From assembly GCA_910586965.1 (NCBI GenBank), contig CAJUMF010000014.1, forward strand, positions 29,047-93,046: 64,000 nt of DNA, in the 5' to 3' direction. The notes beneath the pieces are model-generated. The model was not told the origin of the DNA. It saw only the letters and a program-made list of their open reading frames with translations, and did not search any database. This DNA is from an uncultured Dorea sp. Its GTDB lineage: Bacteria; Bacillota; Clostridia; Lachnospirales; Lachnospiraceae. This document shows positions 26,997 to 34,973 of this stretch, piece by piece. Made by a program: the position numbers and the translations under genes. The first letter of the stretch is position 1; the number at the start of each line of letters is the position of its first letter.

Positions 26997-27284
26997 ATGT
27001 GCACGAAATCCGAATTACAGACTGTACTCAGGGATGTTAAAACTGTATCAGAGCAGTTATACGGAACAATGCTTAACAGAATTATTCTTTATGGTTCGTA
27101 TGCCCGTGGTGACAATACAGATGAATCTGAGCTTGAACAAGGAGTTTTTCTTTCGATTCTGTTGCGCGACAGAAAACATTTTGAAGAAAATCTCGATTTT
27201 TTACCATTTTATCAAAATATAATAAAAGAAGGGATTACAATTTATGGAGCGCCGTATTCCGTCTATTCCCGGAGCGCCACATAA
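26997..27284 (+). CDS. MNT-type nucleotidyltransferase, internally deleted
   Basis: A 95-residue ORF with AAAGGAG upstream. It keeps the strand-helix start of a minimal nucleotidyltransferase (LNRIILYGSYARGDNTDESE) but then jumps to EQGVFLSILLRDRKHFEENL and the C-terminal DFLPFYQNIIKEGITIYG. The DxD residues that follow GSYARGD in the family are missing, so catalysis is unlikely. The join is in frame. It is one of very few plus-strand genes in the right two-thirds, and its 3' end overlaps the convergent GNAT gene by 22 bp. Confidence 0.6.
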   Translation: MCTKSELQTVLRDVKTVSEQLYGTMLNRIILYGSYARGDNTDESELEQGVFLSILLRDRKHFEENLDFLPFYQNIIKEGITIYGAPYSVYSRSAT

Positions 27285-27775
27285 CGCCAGTGGGGCATAT
27301 CCACGCCGCGGTAGTGCTTTATCCATGTGTCTGACGCAGCCATGCCGTTTCTAAGGGCAACCTTCTGGGAGGCTGTATTAGTATCCCGGATAATCGAGCA
27401 CACCTCTTTTGCGTCAAGCACCTCAAAGGCATACTTTTTGCATGCCCTGGCAGACTCTGCAGCATATCCCTGATGCCAGTATTTCCTTCGGAATAAATAT
27501 CCGATTTCCAGCACTTCTTCATCTTTCCACGGCTGCATAGTCAGCCCGCACTGCCCGATCAGCTCCCCGGACTCTTTCAGGCAGGCTGCCCACAGCCCGT
27601 AGCCCCATTTTTCGTAACGGGAAATCTGCCTGCCAATCCACTCCCGCACTTCTGCATCGCTGAACGCGCCTTCATAGGCATACATTGTCTCCTTGTCCTT
27701 AAGCATCTTGCAGATTGCGTCAAAATCCGACTGTGACATTTCCCTCAGAAACAGCCTTTCCGTTTCAAGAATCAT
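27263..27775 (-). CDS. GNAT N-acetyltransferase, RimJ/RimL type
   Basis: A 170-residue acetyltransferase starting MILETERLFLREM with GGGTGAG upstream. It contains EIGYLFRRKYWHQGYAAESA, the acetyl-CoA pyrophosphate loop (Q/R-x-x-G-x-A), and SQKVALRNGM. It resembles ribosomal-protein or antibiotic acetyltransferases; the substrate is unknown. It is translationally coupled to the DUF89 gene upstream. Confidence 0.88.
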   Translation of the reverse strand: MILETERLFLREMSQSDFDAICKMLKDKETMYAYEGAFSDAEVREWIGRQISRYEKWGYGLWAACLKESGELIGQCGLTMQPWKDEEVLEIGYLFRRKYWHQGYAAESARACKKYAFEVLDAKEVCSIIRDTNTASQKVALRNGMAASDTWIKHYRGVDMPHWRYVALRE

Positions 27776-27786
27776 ACGCTCACCCT

Positions 27787-28650
27787 TCATTCTTTCTTCA
27801 TACAGACAACCGACATCTTTTTTACTCCCAGCGGCTCTGCTACGATATCACATTTTGCCATAAACAGAAAGAACAGGTTCTCCTTCCCGCAATCCGCCAA
27901 TCCCTCATAGTTTCCCTGTCCTTTGCAGATTACCACGTCTGCCTTTTTGAATATTTTCTGAAACTCCGGAGATGTCCGGTGCAGGACTGTTCCCAGCGAG
28001 CCGTCGCCGTTTGGGAGCACTTTTGCAGCCTCCTGCATCCTGACCTCTGCGGCATCATCCGCCGTCACATCATTCACAATCGGTTTCCCGCGCACCCCGT
28101 AATATACGGAAAGCTTTGGATTGTACTCCTTAAGCAGCTTGATAAATTGTTTGTCCAGCACGATTTCACCGCAATTATCCCCGAGATACAAAAGAACCCG
28201 GCTGTTTTTTACCGCCTGAAACATCTGCCGGGAATGGTCGATTGCCAGTTTGCTCCCGGAAATATCCCGTATCATCTCTTTAAACATCTTCTCGTCAAAC
28301 CTGTGCCTTGCCGCAAAATCAATAAGATTCCCTGCTATGGCAAGCTTTAAGCCGCACTCCAGCCACCCGCCGCTTTGAGCGATAAGATTTTGAATGGCAT
28401 CCGACATGGACAGCACAAGCTGATTGTAGTAACTTTTAATTTCTTTATATGGATTATCTGTTCCGATAATGTCTTTTGCCAGCGCCCATATCTCGCCCAT
28501 GATTTCCGGATTCGTCTTTGCCATATCGCAGGTTTTCAAATACTCCCGGGCGAGCTTTATAAGCTGGTTCTCCTTTTCTTTTCCCAACTGCTGAAATGCA
28601 CATATTTTTTTCATCTGGCTGATGTCGCAGTCAAAACATTCCTTATGCAT
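27787..28650 (-). CDS. DUF89/ARMT1-like damage-control phosphatase
   Basis: A 287-residue protein with the DUF89 metal-site motifs LYLGDNCGEIVLDK, VRGKPIVNDVTADDA and CKGQGNYEGL. The N-terminal MHKECFDCDISQ is typical of the Cys-containing bacterial/archaeal subgroup. Family members are metal-dependent phosphatases thought to remove damaged phosphometabolites. Confidence 0.92.
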   Translation of the reverse strand: MHKECFDCDISQMKKICAFQQLGKEKENQLIKLAREYLKTCDMAKTNPEIMGEIWALAKDIIGTDNPYKEIKSYYNQLVLSMSDAIQNLIAQSGGWLECGLKLAIAGNLIDFAARHRFDEKMFKEMIRDISGSKLAIDHSRQMFQAVKNSRVLLYLGDNCGEIVLDKQFIKLLKEYNPKLSVYYGVRGKPIVNDVTADDAAEVRMQEAAKVLPNGDGSLGTVLHRTSPEFQKIFKKADVVICKGQGNYEGLADCGKENLFFLFMAKCDIVAEPLGVKKMSVVCMKKE

Positions 28651-28695
28651 TTATCTATCGCCTCCTTACCTGTAGCGGGTGAAAGGACACGCAAG

Positions 28696-29364
28696 TCATC
28701 TTTCCTGATGTACATTACATGAGATTGCCGCTTTTTCTCGTATTTCGCTAATCAATTTATATATTGTCGTACATGGACACATTTCTGACGGCTTGTTTAT
28801 CCCGTCTCTCAAATACTGCATGAAACGAGATTCTGCTATTTTAATGGCTTTTGTCTCATCACCATAACGATTCAAAATAGTATAAATTTGACTGCTGGAC
28901 TTTTTATATTCCTGTCCGGTTTTCTTTTCAAAAGTATTAGCAAACTCACGACAGCATGTAACAGAGTCCTGATAGCCATGCATTCTTCCAAAGTAGGCAT
29001 CGAACCAAATCTCAATGCAAGGATTTGACCAGCCAACATTAACCCCTTCCTGTTTGGCGTTTTCTATAATTTGATCAAAATGAATAACCCGGTCACGGTC
29101 AAATACAACCCAAGGTTCTCCATATTGAGGTTCCATGGCAGCTTGCTCTTTACACACAGTAACAAGTTCATCTGTTTTAGCCTTGGAAACTTTAATTACA
29201 ATTCGTCCTTGTAAATCTTTAGGGAGAGAATCCCGGATACCATACATATAATTCTCTTCGGTTTCTCTTGTATCAGTTACTATAAAATAATAGCCCAAAT
29301 CCGGAACCCTCGTGCGAAAATTGTCTCTCCCTTTACGTTTTCCTTTTCTATCTGCCTTTGTCAT
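28696..29364 (-). CDS. RloB/AbiL-ii-like protein, partner of RloA (anti-phage defence)
   Basis: A 222-residue protein with a basic N-terminus (KADRKGKRKGRD) and the RloB core: TDTRETEENYMYGI (acidic residues), WVVFDRDRVIHFD and WSNPCIEIWFDAYFG. The Glu...DxD spacing resembles a Toprim nuclease core; that reading is inference. It starts one base after the rloA stop, with GGGAGG inside the rloA end. Together the two genes resemble AbiL and the wider ATPase-plus-Toprim-like defence group. Confidence 0.85.
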   Translation of the reverse strand: MTKADRKGKRKGRDNFRTRVPDLGYYFIVTDTRETEENYMYGIRDSLPKDLQGRIVIKVSKAKTDELVTVCKEQAAMEPQYGEPWVVFDRDRVIHFDQIIENAKQEGVNVGWSNPCIEIWFDAYFGRMHGYQDSVTCCREFANTFEKKTGQEYKKSSSQIYTILNRYGDETKAIKIAESRFMQYLRDGINKPSEMCPCTTIYKLISEIREKAAISCNVHQER

Positions 29365-29365
29365 A

Positions 29366-30628
29366 TTATCCCTCCCTGAACATATCAAAATGTCTCAATG
29401 TAGGAATCGCACCGTATTTTCCGAGCAGATAGTTTTTCTCATAGCTTTCGTCTTTGCGGATTTTTATACCATCCTCATCCACAAAATCCGCCAGGGAATA
29501 AAGTGCAGAAACGCCGCATCTATCTTTTTCAGTAAACCAAATTTCATCTCTTCGAAGAAGATTATTAGAAAGCTGCCAGGAATCATGGGTTGTAAATACT
29601 AATTGGGCATGTTTCGAGTTGATTTCCGGATTCAAAAAAGTAATTAAAAAGCTCCTGACCAACAAAGGATGCAGTCTGGCATTCAGTTCATCAACAAAAA
29701 GCACTCCGCCATTTTCCAAAGTGTCCTGCAATGCAGGGTAAAGCGCAAACATTTTCAAGGTTCCATCGGATTCCTCCTCCAATGGTATAGAAGATGTTCC
29801 GCCGTTAACCATACGATGAATTGCGTCTATTTTAACATGCCTGCGTTCTTCATCTTCGCCTTTCATAACTTCAGCCTGAAATCCAATAATAGAAGGGTCA
29901 AAAGATGAAAAATAAGCAACAACCTTATCCTGAACAAATTTATTTTCCGCAAAACCATCTGGAATGAGAGAGGAAAGGAAAACGTTTTCATAAGGATTTC
30001 CGAAATTAGTAAAATTTATATTACAAAACCAGTCTCGAATGGATTTCAATTTCGCAACCTTCAGTTTTGCACCTAAAGAAACTATAAGAGATTCTTTGTT
30101 CAAAGAAATTCGAATAAGTTCCCGGCTCTTAGCGGGAAGTCCTGACAAATCCAGTTCATCTCCGTTGCGATAAAAAATTTGTTTATACTCCCGGGCAGTC
30201 TTGGCTTTTGAATTTAACCATTCTTCAATAACACCATCTTGATTCAATGTAAATCCGTAGTTGTATGATTTATACCCGCGTTCTTCCGTATCCATAAAGT
30301 AGACTTCGAAAGAGGATTCAGCATCCCTGCTGGCACTATCAAACAAAAAAGGAGTATATTTCCATTTTTTGCTTTTCGTTTTTTTGTCATCCGGGTCACC
30401 GCCATATGAAAAAGACTCTATCACATAAGTCATCATATAACGAAAAGACTCTATCACATTTGATTTTCCACTTGCATTTGCACCAAAAATAGCCGCTGTA
30501 GGCAATATTTTTTCATATCCGGCAGAAATAACCCTGTCAGAATGTTCTGTAATTTTAGTGGCTGAAAGGTCTAAAATAGTATCATCTCTAAAAGATTTAA
30601 AATTTTTAAAACGAAATTGTATCAACAT
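29366..30628 (-). CDS. RloA/AbiL-i-like AAA ATPase (anti-phage defence)
   Basis: A 420-residue ABC/SMC-type ATPase with an N-terminal RFKNFKSF, Walker A GANASGKS (residues 49-56), signature-like SDGTLKMFAL and Walker B GGVLFVDELNARLHP, followed by FTTHDSWQL. It is of the AAA_21/AAA_15 group found with RloB. AGGAGG precedes the ATG. The pair is predicted to act in abortive infection: the ATPase senses, the partner is the effector. This role follows from the family, not from direct evidence here. Confidence 0.88.
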   Translation of the reverse strand: MLIQFRFKNFKSFRDDTILDLSATKITEHSDRVISAGYEKILPTAAIFGANASGKSNVIESFRYMMTYVIESFSYGGDPDDKKTKSKKWKYTPFLFDSASRDAESSFEVYFMDTEERGYKSYNYGFTLNQDGVIEEWLNSKAKTAREYKQIFYRNGDELDLSGLPAKSRELIRISLNKESLIVSLGAKLKVAKLKSIRDWFCNINFTNFGNPYENVFLSSLIPDGFAENKFVQDKVVAYFSSFDPSIIGFQAEVMKGEDEERRHVKIDAIHRMVNGGTSSIPLEEESDGTLKMFALYPALQDTLENGGVLFVDELNARLHPLLVRSFLITFLNPEINSKHAQLVFTTHDSWQLSNNLLRRDEIWFTEKDRCGVSALYSLADFVDEDGIKIRKDESYEKNYLLGKYGAIPTLRHFDMFREG

Positions 30629-30668
30629 GACGCATTACCTCCTGTTTCCATTATACGCAAAATCACCA

Positions 30669-30717
30669 AAAAATCAACATATATTTGAGGAATTATCTCA
30701 AATATATGTTGATTTTT
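30669..30717. terminator. 21-bp perfect inverted repeat, bidirectional terminator candidate
   Basis: The arms 30669-30689 and 30697-30717 are perfectly complementary over 21 bp, with a 7-nt loop and A/T runs at both ends. It separates the VanZ gene from rloA on the minus strand and would stop transcription in either direction. Its length and AT-richness are unusual for an ordinary terminator. Confidence 0.6.
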
Positions 30718-30782
30718 GCACTACATTAACCATGCGATTCATTAAATTTTGACGTCATTATACCGTAACAACTCTTGCGTCA

Positions 30783-31367
30783 TTACATATTCGCAACGAC
30801 AAGCAGTGCAAGAAATGCAACGACAATGACCGTACCAGCCGCCGCAAGTATATTTAAGATTTTGACCGTCCGTTCCCCCATGATTTTCGAACAAACGGCA
30901 AACAGTCCGATGCCGATAATCCCGCCAAAGGTATTGCCAAGCAAGTCCGTGATGTCGCTTGCGCCGATGGCAAAACAATACTGCAGCACCTCGTACATCA
31001 GGCTCACCGCAAATATAGGGAGAACTTTCATGAGGAAACCAGTTGTCCGGCAAGGTATGCCCTCAGGGCATCCCCTAACACATGCACCTTCGGTGCGGGC
31101 GGACTTCGTCCGATAAAGCATCGAAAGATACATCCCGAACGGAATGAAGACGGCAATATTCGAAACAATCTCAGATACTTCGGCTTTTCCGTTTACAATC
31201 GCAGAACCTGCAAATGGAATCAGGTTTATACTTCTGAGATTCATGCCAAGAAGGAGTTTTAAGTTGAACTCCATTTTGAACAGGATAATCCACGTCAGAA
31301 CGACCAAATATATGATCAGCAATCCCGATGTTACATTTTTTGAACCTGCAGTTCTCTTTTCTTTCAT
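30783..31367 (-). CDS. VanZ family membrane protein carrying an in-frame palindromic insertion
   Basis: A 194-residue VanZ-like protein with about five transmembrane helices. It has the conserved MYEVLQYCFAIGASDITDLLGN segment (Glu, Asp-Asp-type motif) near residue 125. Between GMYLSMLYR and MKVLPIFAVSLMYE it contains about 25 extra residues (ARTEGACVRGCPEGIPCRTT) encoded by a run of perfect small hairpins (31057-31112). The insert keeps frame, so a protein with an extra loop may still be made. VanZ relatives affect teicoplanin/lipoglycopeptide susceptibility, but most members are uncharacterised. Confidence 0.82.
   Translation of the reverse strand: MKEKRTAGSKNVTSGLLIIYLVVLTWIILFKMEFNLKLLLGMNLRSINLIPFAGSAIVNGKAEVSEIVSNIAVFIPFGMYLSMLYRTKSARTEGACVRGCPEGIPCRTTGFLMKVLPIFAVSLMYEVLQYCFAIGASDITDLLGNTFGGIIGIGLFAVCSKIMGERTVKILNILAAAGTVIVVAFLALLVVANM
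31040..31112. repeat. REP-like palindromic element inserted in the VanZ gene
   Basis: Three consecutive trinucleotide-loop hairpins: ATGCCC-TCA-GGGCAT (31057-31071), GCACC-TTC-GGTGC (31084-31096) and CGGAC-TTC-GTCCG (31100-31112). A weaker TTG..CAA stem precedes them (31043-31053). They occupy the extra ~75 bp of the gene relative to its family. No second copy was noticed in the window. Confidence 0.65.
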
Positions 31368-31465
31368 CAGATCAGCTCCTTTTATTTAATGATGCTATTA
31401 TAAGCTTATCTGATTATGCACTCAACGCGGTTTTCTCTTAAAATTTATTAAGAATGTCTGAATGT

Positions 31466-31723
31466 CTATCCTTTTAAGAAATCGCTGAATTCTTTTAATT
31501 CTTTTTTCTTCTCTTTTGAAAGATTGTTGAACTCGACACCCTCTGCCGCGCCTTCCAGCGCGTACAGGTGTACCAGGCACATCCCGGGATATCTCTCTTT
31601 CAGCTTTACGAATGCCTGTTTCGCGCCTGTCTCTATAAGCTTTTCGGCAGAATCAATACCGACGGACCTAAGCTTTCTGTCCATTTCTTTGCCGATATTC
31701 AACATTGATGTTAATTCTGACAT
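31466..31723 (-). CDS. TfoX/Sxy C-terminal domain protein
   Basis: An 85-residue helix-hairpin-helix protein of the TfoX C-terminal family (MLNIGKEMDRKLRSVGIDSA, LKERYPGMCLVHLYALEGA). Stand-alone C-terminal TfoX domains are frequent in Firmicutes; a competence role is not shown for them. Confidence 0.88.
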   Translation of the reverse strand: MSELTSMLNIGKEMDRKLRSVGIDSAEKLIETGAKQAFVKLKERYPGMCLVHLYALEGAAEGVEFNNLSKEKKKELKEFSDFLKG

Positions 31724-31751
31724 GCTTTCCCCTTCTTTCTGATATATGACA

Positions 31752-32168
31752 CTATTTGTTCATTCCAATAATCTCCATCATCTCTGCTGGGGTTACGATA
31801 AAATCTGTAAAGGGATAATGTTTTTGGTTCCCTGTCACAAGGTACGCATCATCATCCCTCTTTTCCATAGCCACTTCATAAAATATCAAATCGTCCATAT
31901 CAATCAATATTGCCCCCGTAGGCTGAGGAAACACTTCAATACCGTATTCCCGGATTGCTCCGAGAACCACCTGTATGACCTCTTCCTGCAAACGGAATTT
32001 CTTTCTATGGAGCACTTCAGCATATTCATTTAGAATATCCTTATGATACAATGGAATAATTTTTCCTTCAAAAACTGCATCTAATACCCTTACTGTAGCT
32101 GCGCTCTCATTTTTAGAAAGCAGCGCCGAAATCAATACATTTGTATCGATTACTGCATAATATTCCAT
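31752..32168 (-). CDS. PIN domain toxin of a type II toxin-antitoxin pair
   Basis: A 138-residue PIN-family ribonuclease-like toxin (the COG1569 type). Acidic residues of the active site are AVIDTNVLISALL (Asp8), EYAEVL, and RDDDAYLVTG near residue 105. It starts 6 bp after the RelB-like antitoxin. It would cleave RNA when free of antitoxin. Confidence 0.9.
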   Translation of the reverse strand: MEYYAVIDTNVLISALLSKNESAATVRVLDAVFEGKIIPLYHKDILNEYAEVLHRKKFRLQEEVIQVVLGAIREYGIEVFPQPTGAILIDMDDLIFYEVAMEKRDDDAYLVTGNQKHYPFTDFIVTPAEMMEIIGMNK

Positions 32169-32174
32169 GTAAAA

Positions 32175-32471
32175 TCACCTGTTTCTTTCTGCCCTGGCTG
32201 CTGAAATTTCAGCATTAATTTCTTCAAATGACATTTCCGGAACATCAGCCGCCTGCCTCCTCAATTCATAAAATGCGTTTTTCGCCTCTGCCCTGGTAAT
32301 TTTATGCTCAGGGAGCGTCGCCTCAAAAGGCAGGCCTCTTACCATCTTACTCTTGACCATAAACATGCGGAACGCCGTCGGCAAATCCATCCCAAGTTTC
32401 TCATATATCTCTGCCACTTCCTGCTTTAACGCCTTGTCTGCCCTAAATTGAATCAAAGTCTGCTCTGCCAT
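32175..32471 (-). CDS. RelB/DinJ family antitoxin
   Basis: A 98-residue ribbon-helix-helix antitoxin (LIQFRADKALKQEVAEIYEK, GLPFEATLP) with a C-terminal toxin-binding helix rich in Ala/Glu/Arg. It is paired with a PIN toxin rather than RelE/YafQ, a mixed pairing also seen in other genomes. Confidence 0.9.
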   Translation of the reverse strand: MAEQTLIQFRADKALKQEVAEIYEKLGMDLPTAFRMFMVKSKMVRGLPFEATLPEHKITRAEAKNAFYELRRQAADVPEMSFEEINAEISAARAERNR

Positions 32472-32528
32472 AACAATACCTCCTCACATATATATTGTAT
32501 TTGTTTTATATGTGTTTGTAAAGATATT

Positions 32529-32984
32529 TTATTTCCCTTTCCTGTTCTTCCACTCCTGCCCCAGGATATCCTTCAGCACCAAAAATGCGTCCAGCTCTCC
32601 ATATCCGTACTCCGCTTTCAATTCGTCAAGCATCGCCCTGAGCCTCACCCCATAATTGGGAATGTTGACCTCGCTCTGGTATCGGAGCAGGATCGGATAC
32701 TTCTTTCCCCACGCTTTTGTCCAATCCACCTTTTCATCCTTCTCCACGCTCGACTTCTCAATCGCCTGCTCGATTTCTTTCATATCAATGTCAAAATCAA
32801 TCAGCTCATCCAGCGACACATGGTATAGAACCGCCATCCTCTTTGATTGGCGGATATCGGGGAGCGTTTCATCCGTCTCCCATTTGGAGATGGTCTGTCT
32901 GCTGACCCCCAGCTTTTCCGCCACCTCTTCCTGGGAAAGACCGCACCTTTTCCTCGCATGAAATAAACTGTTGCCCAATCTCAT
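32529..32984 (-). CDS. XRE family transcriptional regulator
   Basis: A 151-residue protein with a Cro/C1-type HTH at residues ~5-60 (CGLSQEEVAEKLGVSRQTIS, KWETDETLPDI) and a C-terminal helical region of unknown role. The leader on the minus strand has ACTTGTT...AACAAGT, an inverted repeat shared in part with two other XRE genes of this window. Confidence 0.88.
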   Translation of the reverse strand: MRLGNSLFHARKRCGLSQEEVAEKLGVSRQTISKWETDETLPDIRQSKRMAVLYHVSLDELIDFDIDMKEIEQAIEKSSVEKDEKVDWTKAWGKKYPILLRYQSEVNIPNYGVRLRAMLDELKAEYGYGELDAFLVLKDILGQEWKNRKGK

Positions 32985-32999
32985 TCATATCACCTCACT

Positions 33000-33025
33000 T
33001 GTTTTGATAGAACAAGTATACCGAT
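33000..33025 (-). promoter_or_regulatory. Inverted repeat/operator candidate of the XRE gene
   Basis: Minus strand: GTATACTTGTT followed by CTATCAAAACAAGT; ACTTGTT and AACAAGT form a 7-bp inverted repeat over the predicted -10/start region. The core TATCAAAACAAG recurs before the XRE genes at 37123 and 52546. Confidence 0.5.
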
Positions 33026-33087
33026 AACTATTCGGGAAATCCACCAACTGCATTTTACATTTCCGCACGGTTTTCTGACCCCGCCGC

Positions 33088-33723
33088 CTACTCCACAAAT
33101 GAATGGCTCATTATATAAAATTCCTCCTGGCTGGGCTGATGCTTTTTCTCCATCTTCTCCAAACCGTCATCGTACCTTTGCGCCTCTTTCTCGTCCACAG
33201 CCATCACCGGGCTGTCATAGTATGTCCGCGCCCGCATGTCAAGCGCGCCGGGAGTAAGCTCTTTTACCATCATTGTCGCCGGATACTTCCCCGGCTCCGT
33301 ACAGATATTGTATTTGCGGCAGCTCACAAAGCCCAGCCCCACATAATTCGCCGGACTTCCAAAAATAACGATAACATCATAGCCAAGCTCCTTCGCCCGC
33401 CGGAAAGAATGCTCCATAAGCATTTTCCCGTATCCGCGCCTCTGATATTCGGGGAGGATGCTTACCGGGCCAAAGGTAAGAATCCTTTTTTCTTCACCCT
33501 GCCCGTCCACCAGCCTTGACTTCGTATACATGATATTCCCGATAACCTTTCCGTCCAGTTCCGCCACAAAATCAAGCTCCGGGATAAAATCCTCATGCCC
33601 CCGCATAATGCGGACCAGATAATGCTCCACGCACCCCGGCATATACATATTGTAAAATGCTTTTCTGGTCAGCTCCTCGACCGCACGGTAATCTTTCTCT
33701 TCCTCATTTCTGATCCGAATCAT
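33088..33723 (-). CDS. GNAT N-acetyltransferase
   Basis: A 211-residue acetyltransferase with the coenzyme A loop PEYQRRGYGKMLMEHSFRRA (about residues 114-133) and VIVIFGSPANYVGLGFVSCR. The C-terminal extension after the GNAT core fits the YhbS-like group. Substrate unknown. Confidence 0.9.
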   Translation of the reverse strand: MIRIRNEEEKDYRAVEELTRKAFYNMYMPGCVEHYLVRIMRGHEDFIPELDFVAELDGKVIGNIMYTKSRLVDGQGEEKRILTFGPVSILPEYQRRGYGKMLMEHSFRRAKELGYDVIVIFGSPANYVGLGFVSCRKYNICTEPGKYPATMMVKELTPGALDMRARTYYDSPVMAVDEKEAQRYDDGLEKMEKKHQPSQEEFYIMSHSFVE

Positions 33724-33753
33724 ATCGGCAAACTCCTTTCCGCTATATGCTCA

Positions 33754-33961
33754 CAGGCGATTGCGAAACTTGATTATTAACCGAGAACATTGTGCAATTT
33801 GTATATTCCAACACAGACACGCTTTTGCTCCAAGTTTACCGTAGCGGTACATAAGCTGCCAAAATACGGCAGCTAAGTACCGACGGTAAACTAAGGTCTG
33901 CTTATGGAATATACAAATTGCACAATTCGATACCGGCAAATCAGAGTTTCGCAATTGCCTG
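33754..33961. mobile_element. 208-bp MITE-like element with inverted ends and 9-bp target duplication
   Basis: The ends CAGGCGATTGCGAAACT and AGTTTCGCAATTGCCTG are inverted copies with one mismatch. Flanks ATATGCTCA (33745-33753) and ATATACTCA (33962-33970) look like a 9-bp target-site duplication with one change. Inside, 33790-33810 and 33905-33925 are perfect 21-bp inverted copies, and AGTTTACC/GGTAAACT and GCTGCC/GGCAGC nest further in, so the whole element folds as one long hairpin. It carries no ORF, as expected of a non-autonomous element moved by an outside transposase. Confidence 0.75.
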
Positions 33962-33967
33962 ATATAC

Positions 33968-34447
33968 TCACAAAACACTCTGTTTCTTCCGTGCCTTGAC
34001 ATAGCCGTACACTGCGCTGAACACATCCAGGCAGAACGTAAACTGCATAATAATATTTATGACAAGCCCTTTTTTCGACAGTTTCCCCTCCCTGCAACAT
34101 GCTATGAGCCCGCTTACCCCATACATGGACGACGGGAGCAGCAGCGTGTAGTCAAACAGGATAAGAAACGGGGCCATCGGCAGGACAAAAATATTGAACA
34201 GCAGCACAAAAAAGATTATCATCGCAAACACAGGGATATTCATCACCTTTAGCAAAAGGCTCCAGAATAAAAGCTGCCTGCCCCCATAACCCATCCTGGG
34301 AAGGATAAACGCATATATCATATTGGGCAGGTAAATCAGTACGCACAGCAAAATCCATGTGAGAAAAGCAATCGTTCCTTTTGCCGCACATGCCGCGATA
34401 AAAATATATGGCGCTGCTAAAAGCAGCAGCATGGGAATCCTTTTCAT
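33968..34447 (-). CDS. Membrane protein of unknown function
   Basis: A 159-residue protein with about four transmembrane segments, a central YGGRQLLFWSLLLK loop and a basic C-terminus (KARKKQ). The first ATG gives a signal-anchor-like helix (MLLLLAAPYIFIAACA). Its last codons lie at the edge of the MITE target duplication. Family not recognised. Confidence 0.7.
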   Translation of the reverse strand: MKRIPMLLLLAAPYIFIAACAAKGTIAFLTWILLCVLIYLPNMIYAFILPRMGYGGRQLLFWSLLLKVMNIPVFAMIIFFVLLFNIFVLPMAPFLILFDYTLLLPSSMYGVSGLIACCREGKLSKKGLVINIIMQFTFCLDVFSAVYGYVKARKKQSVL

Positions 34448-34491
34448 TTTGAGTGTTCTCCTTTCTGTTCTGCTCTGCAGATGCTCTTCAC

Positions 34492-34935
34492 CTATGACCA
34501 GCTCTGCAGTTCGATAATATTCCCCTCACAATCCGCCGCATAGACAAAAACGGCTTTCCTTCCATCATCATACGTTGTCCGCACCAGCTCCCCAACCTGA
34601 CTGCCGCCTTTTTGAAGTAAGAGCTGCAAAGTCTTTTCTACGTCATCCACTTCAAACGCAAGATGTGCGATTCCGCATCTGTTTATGGCATTGCAGGAAG
34701 GTTCTGCCGTGTCATAGGAAAAGATTTCAAGAGTGGGATGGCTGCTCTCATAACCCGGCAAGACAAGATGCTCCCCTAACAGATGTGCGTTTGGGATTCC
34801 GGTCAGCCGGTCGAGCCATTCTCCGCGTAAATCTCTTGTCTCGCCTATGCTCTTGCAATGGAATACCTCTTTATAAAATTCAATCAGCCTTTGACAATCT
34901 TTCGCAATAATATTTGTATGTACATATCTGAACAT
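34492..34935 (-). CDS. VOC/glyoxalase family protein
   Basis: A 147-residue vicinal-oxygen-chelate protein (FRYVHTNIIAKDCQRLIEFY, GIAHLAFEVDDVEKTLQLL, GNIIELQSW). Two beta-alpha-beta-beta-beta repeats with metal-site His and Glu at the usual places. The ATG at 34935 has AAAGGAG upstream. Substrate unknown. Confidence 0.88.
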   Translation of the reverse strand: MFRYVHTNIIAKDCQRLIEFYKEVFHCKSIGETRDLRGEWLDRLTGIPNAHLLGEHLVLPGYESSHPTLEIFSYDTAEPSCNAINRCGIAHLAFEVDDVEKTLQLLLQKGGSQVGELVRTTYDDGRKAVFVYAADCEGNIIELQSWS

Positions 34936-34973
34936 ATTTTCTCCTTTCCATCCAATCTGCCGCAATTGGGAAG

